Shown: positions 1 through 8,879, counted from the first letter of the stretch. The stretch is 12,330 nt of DNA from Parachlorella kessleri (GCA_001598975.1 BBXU01000209.1:1-12330), one strand, 5' to 3'. Numbers and translations: made by a program. Notes: generated from the sequence alone by a model not told the origin.

Positions 1-425
1 AGGGAAGGGGTTGACCCTGGCAGGGGGTGGCGGGGGCGAGGGGGAGGGCGGGAACTCAATAGAGATAATGCCAGCAGCTGGTGCTAAGTAGGGTGTTCGG
101 GGTTGCCCTGACGTTAATGCTCGCTGCTTATGCCAGTCTGGATGTTGAGGGGCAGTCCATGTGGCCAAGTGCCCTCAAAAGGAGATTGCCCAGGAGGTAG
201 GGTAGTTGTGGACCGGTGCCATGAGGGGGCGCAGGAGCGGGAGGTTCCGTGCCCGGCATAGTATCTCTGCACGGGAGACTTGCTCAAGACGCACAGCTAA
301 GTCCCGGGGCTGGGTTTGCCGCCAGTGTTGGACACAGTGCAGAACACCGTGGTAGCCTTGGCCGCTTACACTACACGCCACAGCAGCCCCCTGTCCTAAC
401 AACAACACCAACTTGTCGCGGGCAG
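1..425. other. Unassigned stretch upstream of the first confident bromodomain-gene exon
   Basis: No confident exon is visible here. The end of the stretch looks intronic: a CTAAC branch-point-like motif near 394-398 lies about 30 bases before the acceptor-like GGGCAG that ends at 425. The frame of the downstream exon is open from 225, so the exon could begin further upstream. An ATG at 221, in another frame, opens a 44-codon Arg-rich reading frame that could be a first exon if spliced at a weak donor near 313, but nothing confirms this. A G-run cluster lies at 23-52. The true 5' end of gene 1 is therefore either here or before the window. Confidence 0.4.
23..52 (+). other. Potential G-quadruplex motif
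   Basis: Five runs of three or more G (23-27, 32-36, 40-44, 46-48, 50-52) are separated by loops of one to four bases. This fits the usual four-run G-quadruplex pattern. Whether it folds, or matters for gene 1, cannot be told from sequence. Confidence 0.4.
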
Positions 426-3400
426 GAGGTGGAGGCGTTGCCGCGGTGGGCGTGTGCCGGCTGCCAGGGCAAGCGCATGCGGGCGCCCTCCCAGGCGGCC
501 ATCCTGGCAGCCATTGAGTCAGCCAGGGAGCGAGAGGACACAGCGGGCCCAGAAGCAGAAGAAGGGGATGAGGACAGGGCTGGGGAAGAAGAAGAAGAAG
601 AAGAGGGGCCTGGGGGCTTGGCTGCCAGGCCACGGAAGCGGCCTCGGTGGTCAGGAACAGCGGCGGCAGCAGCAGCAGCTGGCAGGGTGGGTGGTGGACC
701 CGCACGGGGTGCTGGGACGGGTGGAGATGCGAGGGCAGCTGCGGGGGCGCCCCCTTGGGTGGCGACTGCGCTACATATCCTGGCAAGGGTGAGTGTGCGG
801 GCGTGTGATGCACGCAGTTGCGCTGGCGGTGCATGCAAGCCGGCTTCTTGTTGGATGCTTGCAGTTGTGCTCCCTATCTGTCTCATTGTGAGGACGGTTA
901 CCCTGCCACAGCTTGCGGCAATCCTGCCACAGCTTGCGGCAATCCTGCCACAGCTTGCGGCAGGAAGTTTGGAGGTCATGGTCAGACTAAGCTGTCCTCC
1001 ATGGATGTTGGGGTTCGCCAGGCACAGCTTCATGCTGTTATTGCCTGTCATGTGAGCAGTTGATGGACCTGCCAAGCGCTGAGGAATTCCTGAAGCCGGT
1101 GCCACGGAGTGTGGAAGGGTATCGGGCAGTCATAAAGCGGGTGGGTAGCCAAGTCGGGGCTGCCTTTGTTACACAAACTGCCCAAGGGGTGGAGATAAGA
1201 CAATGGAAGGGTGTGGGACTGTCATAGCTGTAAGAGGCCTGCAGATGCAAGGGGATGTGAGCAGGTCACATAAGTCAGCTAGCAGGAGCATACATCTGGT
1301 GTCCTCTGGTAAGCATGCATGTAGCCAATTCTGCCTGCCACATGCTAGGAGGTGCAATGCCCGCCAGCTTGACACACCGCTTGAGGGGTGTTCATGAGTG
1401 CCTGGAATGCGTTGCTGCCATGCAGCCCATGGATCTGGGCACGGTCAGGCTGAAGCTAGAGCAAGGGAAGTATGCTTCTCCCCAGGACACTTTAGAAGAC
1501 ACTCGTCTGGTAAGCTTCATGAGATGCCTTGGTGCGGTCTCAATGGGGCCGTCCATGATGGGTCTCCTCCATGGTGTGCATGCTTTCCTTCAGGTACACA
1601 GTACTTGCCAGGTTCAGTAGTTTGTGAAGTGTGCATGCGATGCCCCAGGCTCCGTGTTCTATGGAACTTGCAAGAGCCGAGCCAGGGACTTCACTGGGAG
1701 TTGGCCGTGGCAGAAGGCGACTCGCTCCCCGCCCCTGCTGCTTGCTCGGCAGGTCTGGGATAACTGCAGCGCCTTCAACGAGGAGGGGTCTGAGATTGTG
1801 GCTGCCGCTGGTGAGACCCAGGCAGCCCTAGAGGCGGCATGGGCTGCAGCGGGCCTGCCAGGGGGTCCCTTTGAGGTAGGGGGCCTTTTGGGGAAGGGGG
1901 GCCGTCCTGGGTGTGGCCAGGTTGTAACTGACCCACAAGGCTGATGGGGTGTCTGTCAGACTAGGCTAGCTGGGTTTCACTTTGTGAACTCTACTCCTCA
2001 GATTTGCATCAGATCGACCTAGGTGGGGAAGGCCTGCCAGGGGCCCCTTCTGAGGTAGGGGGTCCTTCTGAGGTAGGGGCTTTCTGAGGAGGGGGGCTTC
2101 TGTGGTAGGGGTGTCCTCCTGGGTGCTCCCAGGTGCGACTGATGGGGTGTCTGTTAGACTAGGCTGGCTGGGTCTTCTTGAGATCCTACTCCTTGGTTCT
2201 GCGTCGGATCACCCCAGGTGGGCCAGACTGCGAGCGGCAGTGCATGTGGTCGTACGTGCCTTTTAGCATCCCTAGTGTTTGGGAGCTGTGGGAGGTTGAG
2301 CTGGCGTGACAGGTTGGCCGTGCTAACATTGACTATATATCAAGCCCACCCACCATCTTTGGTGCAAGCACAACCAATGGGGTGATGGTGCCAGCCAACC
2401 GTTGGTGTTGGCTGTCTACAGGCATGGCCAGCGCGGCAGCCAGGCCTTCAGTCAAAGGCCCAGGCTGACCCCCGCGTGGACGAGTGGATTCAGCAGCAGC
2501 GGGCAGCAAGGCGGCAAGAGGCGCAGCAAGCCGCGGTTGCTACGGCCGGGGAAGCGGCCACCTCTTCCAGGCCGCCAAGGGCGGCTCGGCGCTCCGCCGC
2601 TGGCCGGGAGCTGCTAGCGAGCCTGCAGGCGCCATCCCCCCGCAAGGAGGGGCCAGGCGGCGGGCAGGGAGCCGCGGCCCAGGCCGCTGGTGCGAGCAGC
2701 GTGGAAATGGCAGCAGGGGTGGCGGCACCTGCAGCAGCAGTCACTGGTGGCGGTGCGGCAGGAGGTGAGCATCCCATTGCTGTGGGAGGTGCTCCTCCAG
2801 GTGAGACATGCCCAGGGGGGCCGGGGTTGGCGAGGTTGCACACCGCATGGCACATAGGAGCTGGGACCTGGGACCGTGCAAGGGTTTTCTGGCTTGGCTG
2901 CCAATGGGGGTTGTGGGTGGGGCTGTTCAGCTGCGCTTTGGGCACACAGCTAGTCTCGGCCCGTTGGTCTGCTGGACTCCGTCCCCGGTCGCCGCCTTGG
3001 CTCATCTCCATGCACTTTTTATGCTCCGCTTAAACTGCTGCCTTGTGTAAGACCTTAGTCTCGAACTCGGATGCCTGCAGTCAAGCATGTTTGGATGCCC
3101 AGCTATTGACTGCTGCAATCTGCCAGAGTTAACATGAAATCTGGTGCCTGCAGTTGGCAGCCGGAGGCTCCGGCTGAAGCAGCTAGCGGCTCCCAGAGCT
3201 CCCCAGGTCGAAAGTGCCTCTGAAGCAGCTGAAAAATCACAGCATGCGCGCCAGGCACGGCCGCCTGAGCAAGGCCAGCAGCAGCAGCAGCAGCAGCAGC
3301 CTCCAGGCGGCAAGGACCGAGGGCGGCGGGTGCCGGTGCCGGACTGGCCTGCTCACGCGGGCAAGGTGGGAAAGAGATTGCCATTTCACCCACTTTCTGA

Positions 3401-5839
3401 CTTTGAGGGTTTGCGGTTGCCAGGCTTCCTCCTGGGTGGATCACCCCTGGAGATGGGATGCGCGTGCTCCTGACTATTGTCGCATTCCCTCAGCAACCCT
3501 CTTTGACGGGACTCTTGGCGTGTGCTGGACGGTGGTCCCAAAGCTCTGCTGAATCCTCACCACAGGCCGCTTCTTGGCTGGGCAGGTCCTCAAGGCGGTG
3601 ATGCGGCTGAGGGATGCCGAGTCCTTTCTGCTCCCAGTCCCGCGGAACTACCCCGGCTACCATCAAGTCGTGAAGCATGTGAGCCTGTTTGGTGGTGCCC
3701 AACCTACACATGCCCGCCCGCCTCCCTTGGGGCCTTCTCTCTCTGGCTCCAGCCGCTGCGGCTGGAGGTAGAGGGTCTCCCTACAGCTCCCAACACGACC
3801 CCCGTTTGTCAGCTTCTTGTTAACAGCAGTGTCTGTTGTGACCCCTAACGCAGTTGCCTGGTCATGACTGTGGGCATGTGCATGAAAGTTACACGGCTTG
3901 TTACATGTTTCTCTCAGTGGCCTGCGTGCTGACTTGAGCTGTGGCTGCAGCCTATGGACCTGGGGACTGTGGCCAAGAAGCTGCAGCAAGGCAAATACCA
4001 AGACCCCGCACAAGTCAAGGCGGATGTTGACCTGGTGCGGGCACCTGCATCTCAGGAACAGATAGGCTGGCATTGCCGCGCCATGAACAGCAACCACGTG
4101 TGCCCGGCCTCGGTTGCTGGGCACGCTGCCTGCTCCAACGCCCGCTGTGCCGTGCTGTGATGTGGGATGCTAGTCGCTCTCTGGGATGATAACAGAAGGC
4201 TGCTGCCACCTGCCTTTCTTGCTTCAGCACTTACAGATCCCCTAGCCGGCTGCCGGTGCTTGCCCTGCAGGTGTGGAGCAACTGCCGGCTCTTTAACGAC
4301 GAGTCGGCCCCCGTGCTGGCTGCCTGTGCTGTGGTGGAGGCCGCCTTCAACAAGCAGTGGAAATCTGCTGGCATTTACCACCCAGCTGCTGCCACGTCTG
4401 TGGAGGGCGCCGAAGCGGCAGCGGCCATGCGGGAAGGGCTAGGCCTGAGGGGTGTGGCTGAAAAAAGGGCTGGGGCTGGGGCGCAGCATGGGAGCGGCGT
4501 GAGCGGCGGCAGCAAGAGCCACAAGGGGCAGTACGACTGGAAAGCTGCAGCAAGGGCGGTGAGCAACACACATTGAAACTGCACAGGTTGCCAGTCTGGT
4601 ACTGGGTGCTGGCAGGGTGGGGTTGTGGGGCCTCCCTCATTGCATCTCCTCCTGCCCTGCCTTTACATCTAGCTTGTGCACCCTTCATGTCCGTCCTCCA
4701 CACACATGCTAGGTCGTGGCAATAGAAGCCGCAGTTCTTCTGCAGCGATCCACAACCCGTGGCAATCATCACAAGCATCGAGTCAACTGATACACTCACC
4801 ACCTGCCTGCTGGCCTTGGGTAACAGGTGCTCTACCGCCTTCAGCTACAGAAGAGCGCCCGCTGGTTCCAGGAGCCAGTCAGACCTGAGGAGGCGCCAGA
4901 CTATGAGGAGTTGGTGCAGCAGGTGGGTGGCCTGACACAATCTCTTGCAAGCATCATGTCAATGGCCACAGCCCGCTACAACCTGCTGCCATGCTGCAAG
5001 TAATTGCTTGGGAATGCGTGGTGTTAGGAAGGACCGCAGATATGGGTGCTGCACAGCCACCTGCTGAAAGATGGCTGGTCTCCACGTGGGGCCATAGAGT
5101 TTTCTTCCTCCATCTGTACAGCCGATGGACTTTGGCACCATCTCCCGCAAGCTTGCCAGCGACAAGTACGCATCACCCCGTGACCTGCTGGCAGATGTGC
5201 GCCTGGTGAGTAGGGGCACCTGGTTCAATAACTCGCAAGAGGTGCAGCATGATGCTTTGATACGCTGGAACCCCCCTCCAGCACTGGACGACTTTAGTAG
5301 TGTCTTGCTTGTGCCAGATGCACAGCAGAGGCGCTTGCATGTACTGCTCAGGAAAGCTTGGCAAGTAGGGCGCAACCTGCCTAGAGCAAGCCTGCCCATC
5401 CCTGCGTCCGAGCCGTGGTCGTGCTGCCCGCTTGCAGATATGGGCGAACTGCCACACCTACAACGGTGCTGGCTCGCCGGTAACTCGGGACTGCGAAGCC
5501 ACCAGGACCGTCTTTGAAGCTACCTGGACTGAGAAGGGCCTGGCACAGCTCGCTCCCCTGGACGGATCGGTACAGCTGGCAGCACGAGAAGCACAGCGGG
5601 GGTCAGGGAACGGGGCCAGGACGTGGCCAGGAGAAGAGCTCGCAGGGGATGCTCCTGGCGGTGGGGCTGCTGGCGGTGCAGCAGGAACACTGCAGCAGTC
5701 ACCACGGGGGACTGCTCGCACCAGGCGCCGCGGCTCAGGAGGTGGTTTGGGGCGGCAAGCTAGGCCCAGCAGCTGCACCAGCAGGCAGAGTTTAGGACAC
5801 GAGCCAAGTACGGTCCTGTTGGACTGTACTAAGGTATAA
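426..5839 (+). CDS. Triple-bromodomain chromatin protein (5' end uncertain)
   Basis: This is a predicted nuclear acetyl-lysine reader with three bromodomains. Phase-matched exons are 426-788, 1060-1140, 1426-1509, 1753-1875, 2422-2764 or -2800, 3154-3365, 3586-3678, 3951-4034, 4271-4558, 4827-4922, 5122-5205 and 5438-5839 (TAA). They give about 762 residues with the longer exon 5, counted from codon 426. Bromodomains lie at about residues 109-213, 411-507 and 563-665. Each keeps PMD(L/F)GT in the ZA loop and the acetyl-lysine-contacting Asn (185, 482, 638). The N-terminal part has a C-x2-C, a poly-Glu run and a basic RPRKRPRW stretch, a likely nuclear signal. The linkers are Ala/Gly-rich and one holds eight Gln. 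The first ATG in frame is at 477; upstream exons may be missing, so the start is not settled. No other recognisable domain (WD40, ATPase, PHD, acetyltransferase) is seen. The tail after bromodomain 3 is Gly/Arg-rich and ends just before a weak donor-like AAG|GTATAA. Confidence 0.85.
749..1861 (+). other. Bromodomain 1 coding block
   Basis: The domain is split over four exons. The aZ helix (ALHILAR) ends exon 1 at 788. Exon 2 (1060-1140) carries EEFLKPVP and GYRAVIKR. The 84-bp exon 3 (1426-1509) starts PMDLGTVRLKL. Exon 4 (1753-1875) starts VWDNCSAFN, with the acetyl-lysine Asn, then helices B and C. The usual WPF shelf is replaced, with a Phe before KPVP. Compared with the other two domains, the intron in aZ lies about seven codons later and the loop after aZ is about three residues longer. 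All junctions are phase 0. Confidence 0.85.
902..962 (+). repeat. Three tandem copies of a 21-bp unit in intron 1
   Basis: The unit CCTGCCACAGCTTGCGGCAA plus T repeats at 902-922, 923-943 and 944-962 (last copy truncated) with no mismatch seen. It sits inside the intron between bromodomain exons 1 and 2, so it should not be translated. The perfect identity suggests recent replication slippage. Confidence 0.9.
1852..2223 (+). repeat. Head-to-tail duplication spanning an exon-intron junction
   Basis: Copy A (about 1852-2030) begins in the last 24 bases of exon 4 and continues into the intron. Copy B (about 2031-2223) follows directly. Shared blocks include GGCCTGCCAGGGG, TGAGGTAGGGGG, TGATGGGGTGTCTGT and AGACTAGGCT, with scattered mismatches and small insertions. 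Copy B also has short internal repeats of a TCTGAGGTAGGGG-like unit. The duplication copies the splice donor, so several GAG|GTAGGG decoys lie downstream of the donor at 1876. The rest of the intron to 2421 holds no exon that I can support. Confidence 0.8.
2422..3365 (+). other. Low-complexity linker exons between bromodomains 1 and 2
   Basis: Exon 5 starts after an acceptor at 2421 and encodes an Ala/Arg/Gln/Gly-rich, probably disordered linker. It has two good donors in the same phase (after 2764 and after 2800). Exon 6 (3154-3365) takes over in phase 1 and includes RRLRLKQL, eight consecutive Gln and the basic KDRGRR. No domain is recognisable. It is most likely a flexible spacer with possible nuclear-localisation content. 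The intron 2801-3153 shows nothing else. Confidence 0.7.
3276..3299 (+). repeat. CAG microsatellite encoding poly-Gln
   Basis: Eight uninterrupted CAG codons lie in frame within exon 6 of the bromodomain gene. They follow PPEQG and precede PPGG. Length variation between strains would be expected. Confidence 0.95.
3586..4370 (+). other. Bromodomain 2 coding block
   Basis: Exon 7 (3586-3678) encodes VLKAVMRL, AESFLLPVP and GYHQVVKH. Exon 8 (3951-4034, 84 bp) starts PMDLGTVAKKLQQGKY. Exon 9 (from 4271) starts VWSNCRLFN, whose Asn is the expected acetyl-lysine contact, then helices B-C ending near FNKQWKSAGI. Its intron positions match bromodomain 3 exactly, including the one at the start of aZ. 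The remainder of exon 9 (to 4558) is an Ala/Gly linker ending in KGQYDWKAAARA. Confidence 0.87.
4827..5545 (+). other. Bromodomain 3 coding block
   Basis: Exon 10 (4827-4922) encodes VLYRLQLQKSARWFQEPV and APDYEELVQQ. Exon 11 (5122-5205, 84 bp) starts PMDFGTISRKL. Exon 12 (from 5438) starts IWANCHTYN, with the conserved Asn, then helices B-C to about WTEKGL. Of the three domains it has the best match to the usual PDY motif before PMD. The rest of exon 12 is a Gly/Ala/Arg-rich tail of about 97 residues. Confidence 0.87.
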
Positions 5840-6374
5840 CCTCCAAGGTAGTTTTGCCTAAGCGCAAGTGACACGACACCTGTACATATTTATATTTGAC
5901 GAGCACTGCTATTCCTTCCATCTCCTTTTTGGCTTATGTGTGGGTTCTCTTGCCATCGCTGCACCTTAACGTGATGCACGTAGTGAATCCTCCTGTCTGC
6001 GCTGAAGGATGCAGCTGGCGTCCTCCTTCAAGCCAGCTATTTTGGCTACTGTCAGGTGGTGCATGCATTGTTGACCCAAGTTGAAGTCTCTGAAGCCCCT
6101 CTGCGGTGGCATTCGTACCAGTTGACTGCCGGGCTCACTTCGTACTTATGCAGTCAAATAGCGCTGGGCCCAAGCTTGTTGTTTGTACGCCTGCAGTATG
6201 CTTGGTGTAAAGCCATTGCATACGGCCAGTTGAAAAATGCATGCTCTGACTGTCCCTACTCGTACCACATTTTGAAGGGTCAGCACAAGGTCACACCCCT
6301 GGAAACCATACATGCTCATGCTCGACCGTAACTAGGCAAAGTTAGACACTTTCGTGACCACCATGACAGGGGGC
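5840..6374. other. Convergent intergenic region
   Basis: This stretch lies between the stop codons of the bromodomain gene (plus) and the NPL gene (minus), so it should hold both 3' UTRs. It is less GC-rich than its surroundings. A TGTAA at 6206-6210, the usual green-algal polyadenylation motif, lies on the plus strand about 370 bases after the bromodomain stop. No matching motif was seen for the minus-strand gene. No coding exon is supported. Confidence 0.6.
6206..6210 (+). terminator. Candidate polyadenylation signal TGTAA for the bromodomain gene
   Basis: TGTAA is the common near-upstream polyadenylation element in chlorophyte mRNAs. This is the one seen downstream of the stop at 5839. 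A five-base motif occurs often by chance, so this is only a candidate. Confidence 0.3.
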
Positions 6375-8612
6375 TCAGCCAATGTAGAGGCAGATGTGGT
6401 TGGTCCCTCCCCCACCACCACCGCCGCCACTCCCCTTCTGCAGCAGCTGGTTGCCTGTACCGCCAGCGGTACCGCTGGCGCCCGCCTGAGGCCCACCCCA
6501 CCCCTGCTGCCCACCCCAGGCAGCCTGAGCGGCCCAGGCTTGCTGGCCACCACCCCACGCGGCACCAGCCGCCATGCCGTTGCCGCCATCGGCAGCGACG
6601 GGATACCCGTTGGCAGGTGCCACAGCCGCAGCAGCGGGGGCGGTGCTGTCAGCGGGCTTGAGCTCGGGCATGGCAGAGTCACCGTTGGCTTCTCCGTTGG
6701 TGAGGGTGGCGGGCGTGGGGCCGTGGGCTGGCGTGTCGGTGTATGGCGGCAAGGGCTCGTGGGCGCCGCCGCCAGAGCCGCCCCCGGCGCTGAAGTCACA
6801 CAGCAGGACCACCTGCAGCAGTATCAGAGCTTACAGGATTCAAATTATGCAAGGACGGTGAGGGGGAGGAGTGCGGCTCAAGCAGCCCAGATTCAGTCAC
6901 GGCCTTGACATAGCATGCGCAGCGCTCACGAGTGCATGGGTAGGAACTCTGACATATAGATAGGATGGCATGTCAGAAACGGGGCCGGCTGGGGACTTGC
7001 TGCAACACTACTTCTGTATCACATGTGTCTTGGAGTTGCAGCCTGCTATTCGTTGGCGACGTGTGTCGGCCTCCCCCTACCTTTGGCAGGCCACCCTTCC
7101 GGCCTTTCTTCTGTTTGCCGTCTTTCACCACAATGATGGACTTGTCCTCTTGCTGCTGCCCCCCCTGCTTATGGGATTGGGATGGGCACAAGCCAGGGCT
7201 CACAAGGTTGTCAAGGCATGAGTGGGGCGGGACGTCTGATAAGGGACGCTGGTCTTGAGCACGAGGGTGCAAGCACGAGTGCCTCAGCAAGTGCCAGTCC
7301 AGCACAAGCACACAACTGACTTGATGCATGCAGCCCTCTCAGATGCAGGTCATCTATGCGTTTCTTCCCTGCAACCCTGCAGGGGTGTGCAGTCTGTGTC
7401 TGGGGCTCTCTGCCAGCTGGCAGCTGCTGACCTGTGTAGTGGTCTCAGTAGTAGTGGTTACCACAGCGCCGTGCTCCCCCGCAAGCCTCTTCACTGCTCC
7501 ACCGTTGACAGCCTCCTCCTCTGGCTTGCGCTTCTGGCCAGCATACTTGGCTTGCCGTGCCTGCTTGACAGGGAGCCAAGAGCTGTGGGACACAGGACAC
7601 CATGCCTAGGGGGCCGGCCAGCCTTACCTCGCCCAGCAGACAGCACAGCAGATGGGAGCACACCACATCTTACGAGTTTATCTAGTGGCCTGCACCCAGC
7701 CACCACCTGCCACAAAATAATGCTGGCCTGGCATTCTTAAGCAGTGGCAACAGGCGTTTGCCTACAACACTGCTCACCATGATCTCCTCAATGGCTGCCT
7801 GGCGGGCTTGGCTGATCTGTGTTTCCTCGGCCTCATCTTCCTCATCCGAGCTATCCAGCCCTACAGAAGCAGCAGTCCCTTGGCGCATCCCTGATGCCTA
7901 CTGAGCAGTTCTTCCGCTGCCTGCCAGTCTGCATAATGACTGGCACCTCAGAGTGGTTAGTCATTTAGGCATGCATGTATCAGTGTGCACTGTGGCTGCC
8001 TCCTTGTCGCCTGCACCTCCCTTTTGCCCAACAGCCTGAGTGACGTACAGCAGTACTGGGAAGACAGGGCCCACCTGCTGCCCTACCCTTGGCCAGCAGG
8101 TAGCCGGTGACGTGGACAGCAGCGCCGCCCTCCACGCTCCACTCGCAGCCCGAGTCAAAGTTGAGGTCCAGGGGCAGGGAGTCGCTGGAGCCTTCCTTGA
8201 GGACGCAGACTTGCAGCGGCGCTCCCTCGCCCACCTTCACCTTGAGGGCCACCTTGGAGCCACGCTTGGCATCAGTACTCAGGCATGCCTGCATCGCAGC
8301 TGACTAAGTTGAGCTTGGGGTGATGGCGCGCGCGCATCATGCCAGCGCACCCCCACACTGCACGAGGAGGTCGCTATGCTGACGGCGGCTGTGACATCTG
8401 CGAGGCCGACTGCCTTTCTACCTGCCAGGGGCCCTTGCCCGACACATGTGCCATGCACAGTCAGCACCGTTCGCTAAACCAGTATCTGATATCGTGGAAT
8501 GGAATGGAATGGCTCACTCTGTCACCTGAGTTACTCGGAGTTGCGTCTTCCCTGCTGGCAGGAGGAATACGACCTGCTCGTCAGGATTGATCTCTGCTCC
8601 CCAGAAAGTCAT
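6375..8612 (-). CDS. Nucleoplasmin-like (NPL) domain protein, HD2/FKBP53-like N-terminus without a PPIase domain
   Basis: Likely a nuclear histone-chaperone-like or HD2-type protein. Phase-compatible exons on the minus strand are 8612-8526, 8288-8087, 7860-7778, 7560-7432, 7164-7081 and 6812-6375, giving 340 aa from ATG to TGA. Residues 1-96 form an NPL domain: MTFWGAEI at the start, QLRVTQ, then SLPLDLNFD and AVHVTGY. Residues 99-109 are acidic (DSSDEEDEAEE). Basic stretches follow at 134-136 (KRK) and 184-190 (KQKKGRK). Residues 196-340 are low complexity, rich in Gly, Ala and Pro, with Trp at 281, 288, 294 and 300. Plant nuclear FKBPs carry a C-terminal isomerase domain and many HD2 proteins a C2H2 finger; neither is seen here. 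The start is chosen because ATG directly precedes the FWG motif that opens this family. The last exon's frame is supported by splice phase but not by homology. An enzymatic deacetylase role should not be assumed. Confidence 0.8.
6483..6572 (-). other. Trp-Gly-rich segment in the tail of the NPL protein
   Basis: Within the last exon, residues about 276-305 contain AAWGGG, QAWAAQ, AAWGG and GWGGP, with four Trp spaced five to seven residues apart in Gly/Ala/Gln context. This resembles the WG/GW platforms known to bind Argonaute, but also resembles generic low-complexity tails. No function can be assigned from sequence alone. Confidence 0.5.
8087..8612 (-). other. NPL domain coding block (exons 1-2)
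   Basis: Exon 1 (8612-8526) encodes 29 residues ending LRVTQ, followed by donor CAG|GTGACA. Exon 2 (8288-8087) resumes in phase 0 at ACLSTDAKRGSKVALKVKV and ends after LLAK in phase 1. Together they supply the full beta-sandwich typical of plant FKBP43/53- and HD2-type NPL domains: the FWG start, the T/S-Q-A turn, the central VCVL strand, the LDLNF strand and the final VHVTGY strand. A second donor 12 nt further on (GCAG|GTGGGC) is in the same phase and could add four residues. Confidence 0.82.
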
Positions 8613-8879
8613 ACCCCCGGAGTCTCTCTGACCTGGTTTGCAGGGGTTTTGGACTTCGGATCCCGGGTGTATAATGCTGAAGCTATAGGGCAGAGTGCGC
8701 TGGTAAGAGAATGGCTTTTCGGACGGAGGAAGTTTCGGAGTCCGGCCCCGGTACGACGCTGTCAGTACCAGGTGGTCCGAAATGCAAGGGGCCTTTTAGC
8801 ACTGCAGTGCACTGGTTGGTGCCCAGGCTGTTGTCCAGCAAGACCATTCTTATTCCCAGCAGCCTGGCGGACCTTAGAA
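8613..8879. promoter_or_regulatory. Divergent promoter region between the NPL and Popeye genes
   Basis: The two predicted start codons (minus ATG at 8612-8610, plus ATG at 8880-8882) face away from each other across 267 bases, so both promoters and 5' UTRs must fit here unless upstream non-coding exons exist. A TATAAT-like stretch lies at 8670-8675. No defined transcription factor site is recognised. The plus-strand frame of the Popeye exon stays open back to 8499, so a longer N-terminus cannot be fully excluded. Confidence 0.45.

Noticed and set aside
175..834. 219-codon minus-strand open frame across the first bromodomain exon
   Set aside because: It is rich in Leu, Pro and His runs that mirror the Gln/Glu/Ala codons of the plus-strand exon. 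It has no domain and the plus strand has matched splice sites and a bromodomain.
2000..2053. Possible mini-exon after CTCCTCAG in the duplicated intron
   Set aside because: In the required phase 0 it meets TAG after six codons.
3060..3110. TCGAACTCGG resembling a tRNA T-arm
   Set aside because: No acceptor stem, anticodon arm or D-arm could be paired around it.
6332..6799. Alternative minus-strand frame over the last NPL exon (Pro/Thr/Ala-rich)
   Set aside because: It does not agree with the phase-0 splice at 6812 and has a shuffled low-complexity composition. The chosen frame includes plausible NGEANG and MPELKPADS segments.
8492..8510. GGAAT triple repeat resembling satellite sequence
   Set aside because: Three copies only. 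It is too short to be a satellite and has no neighbouring repeats.
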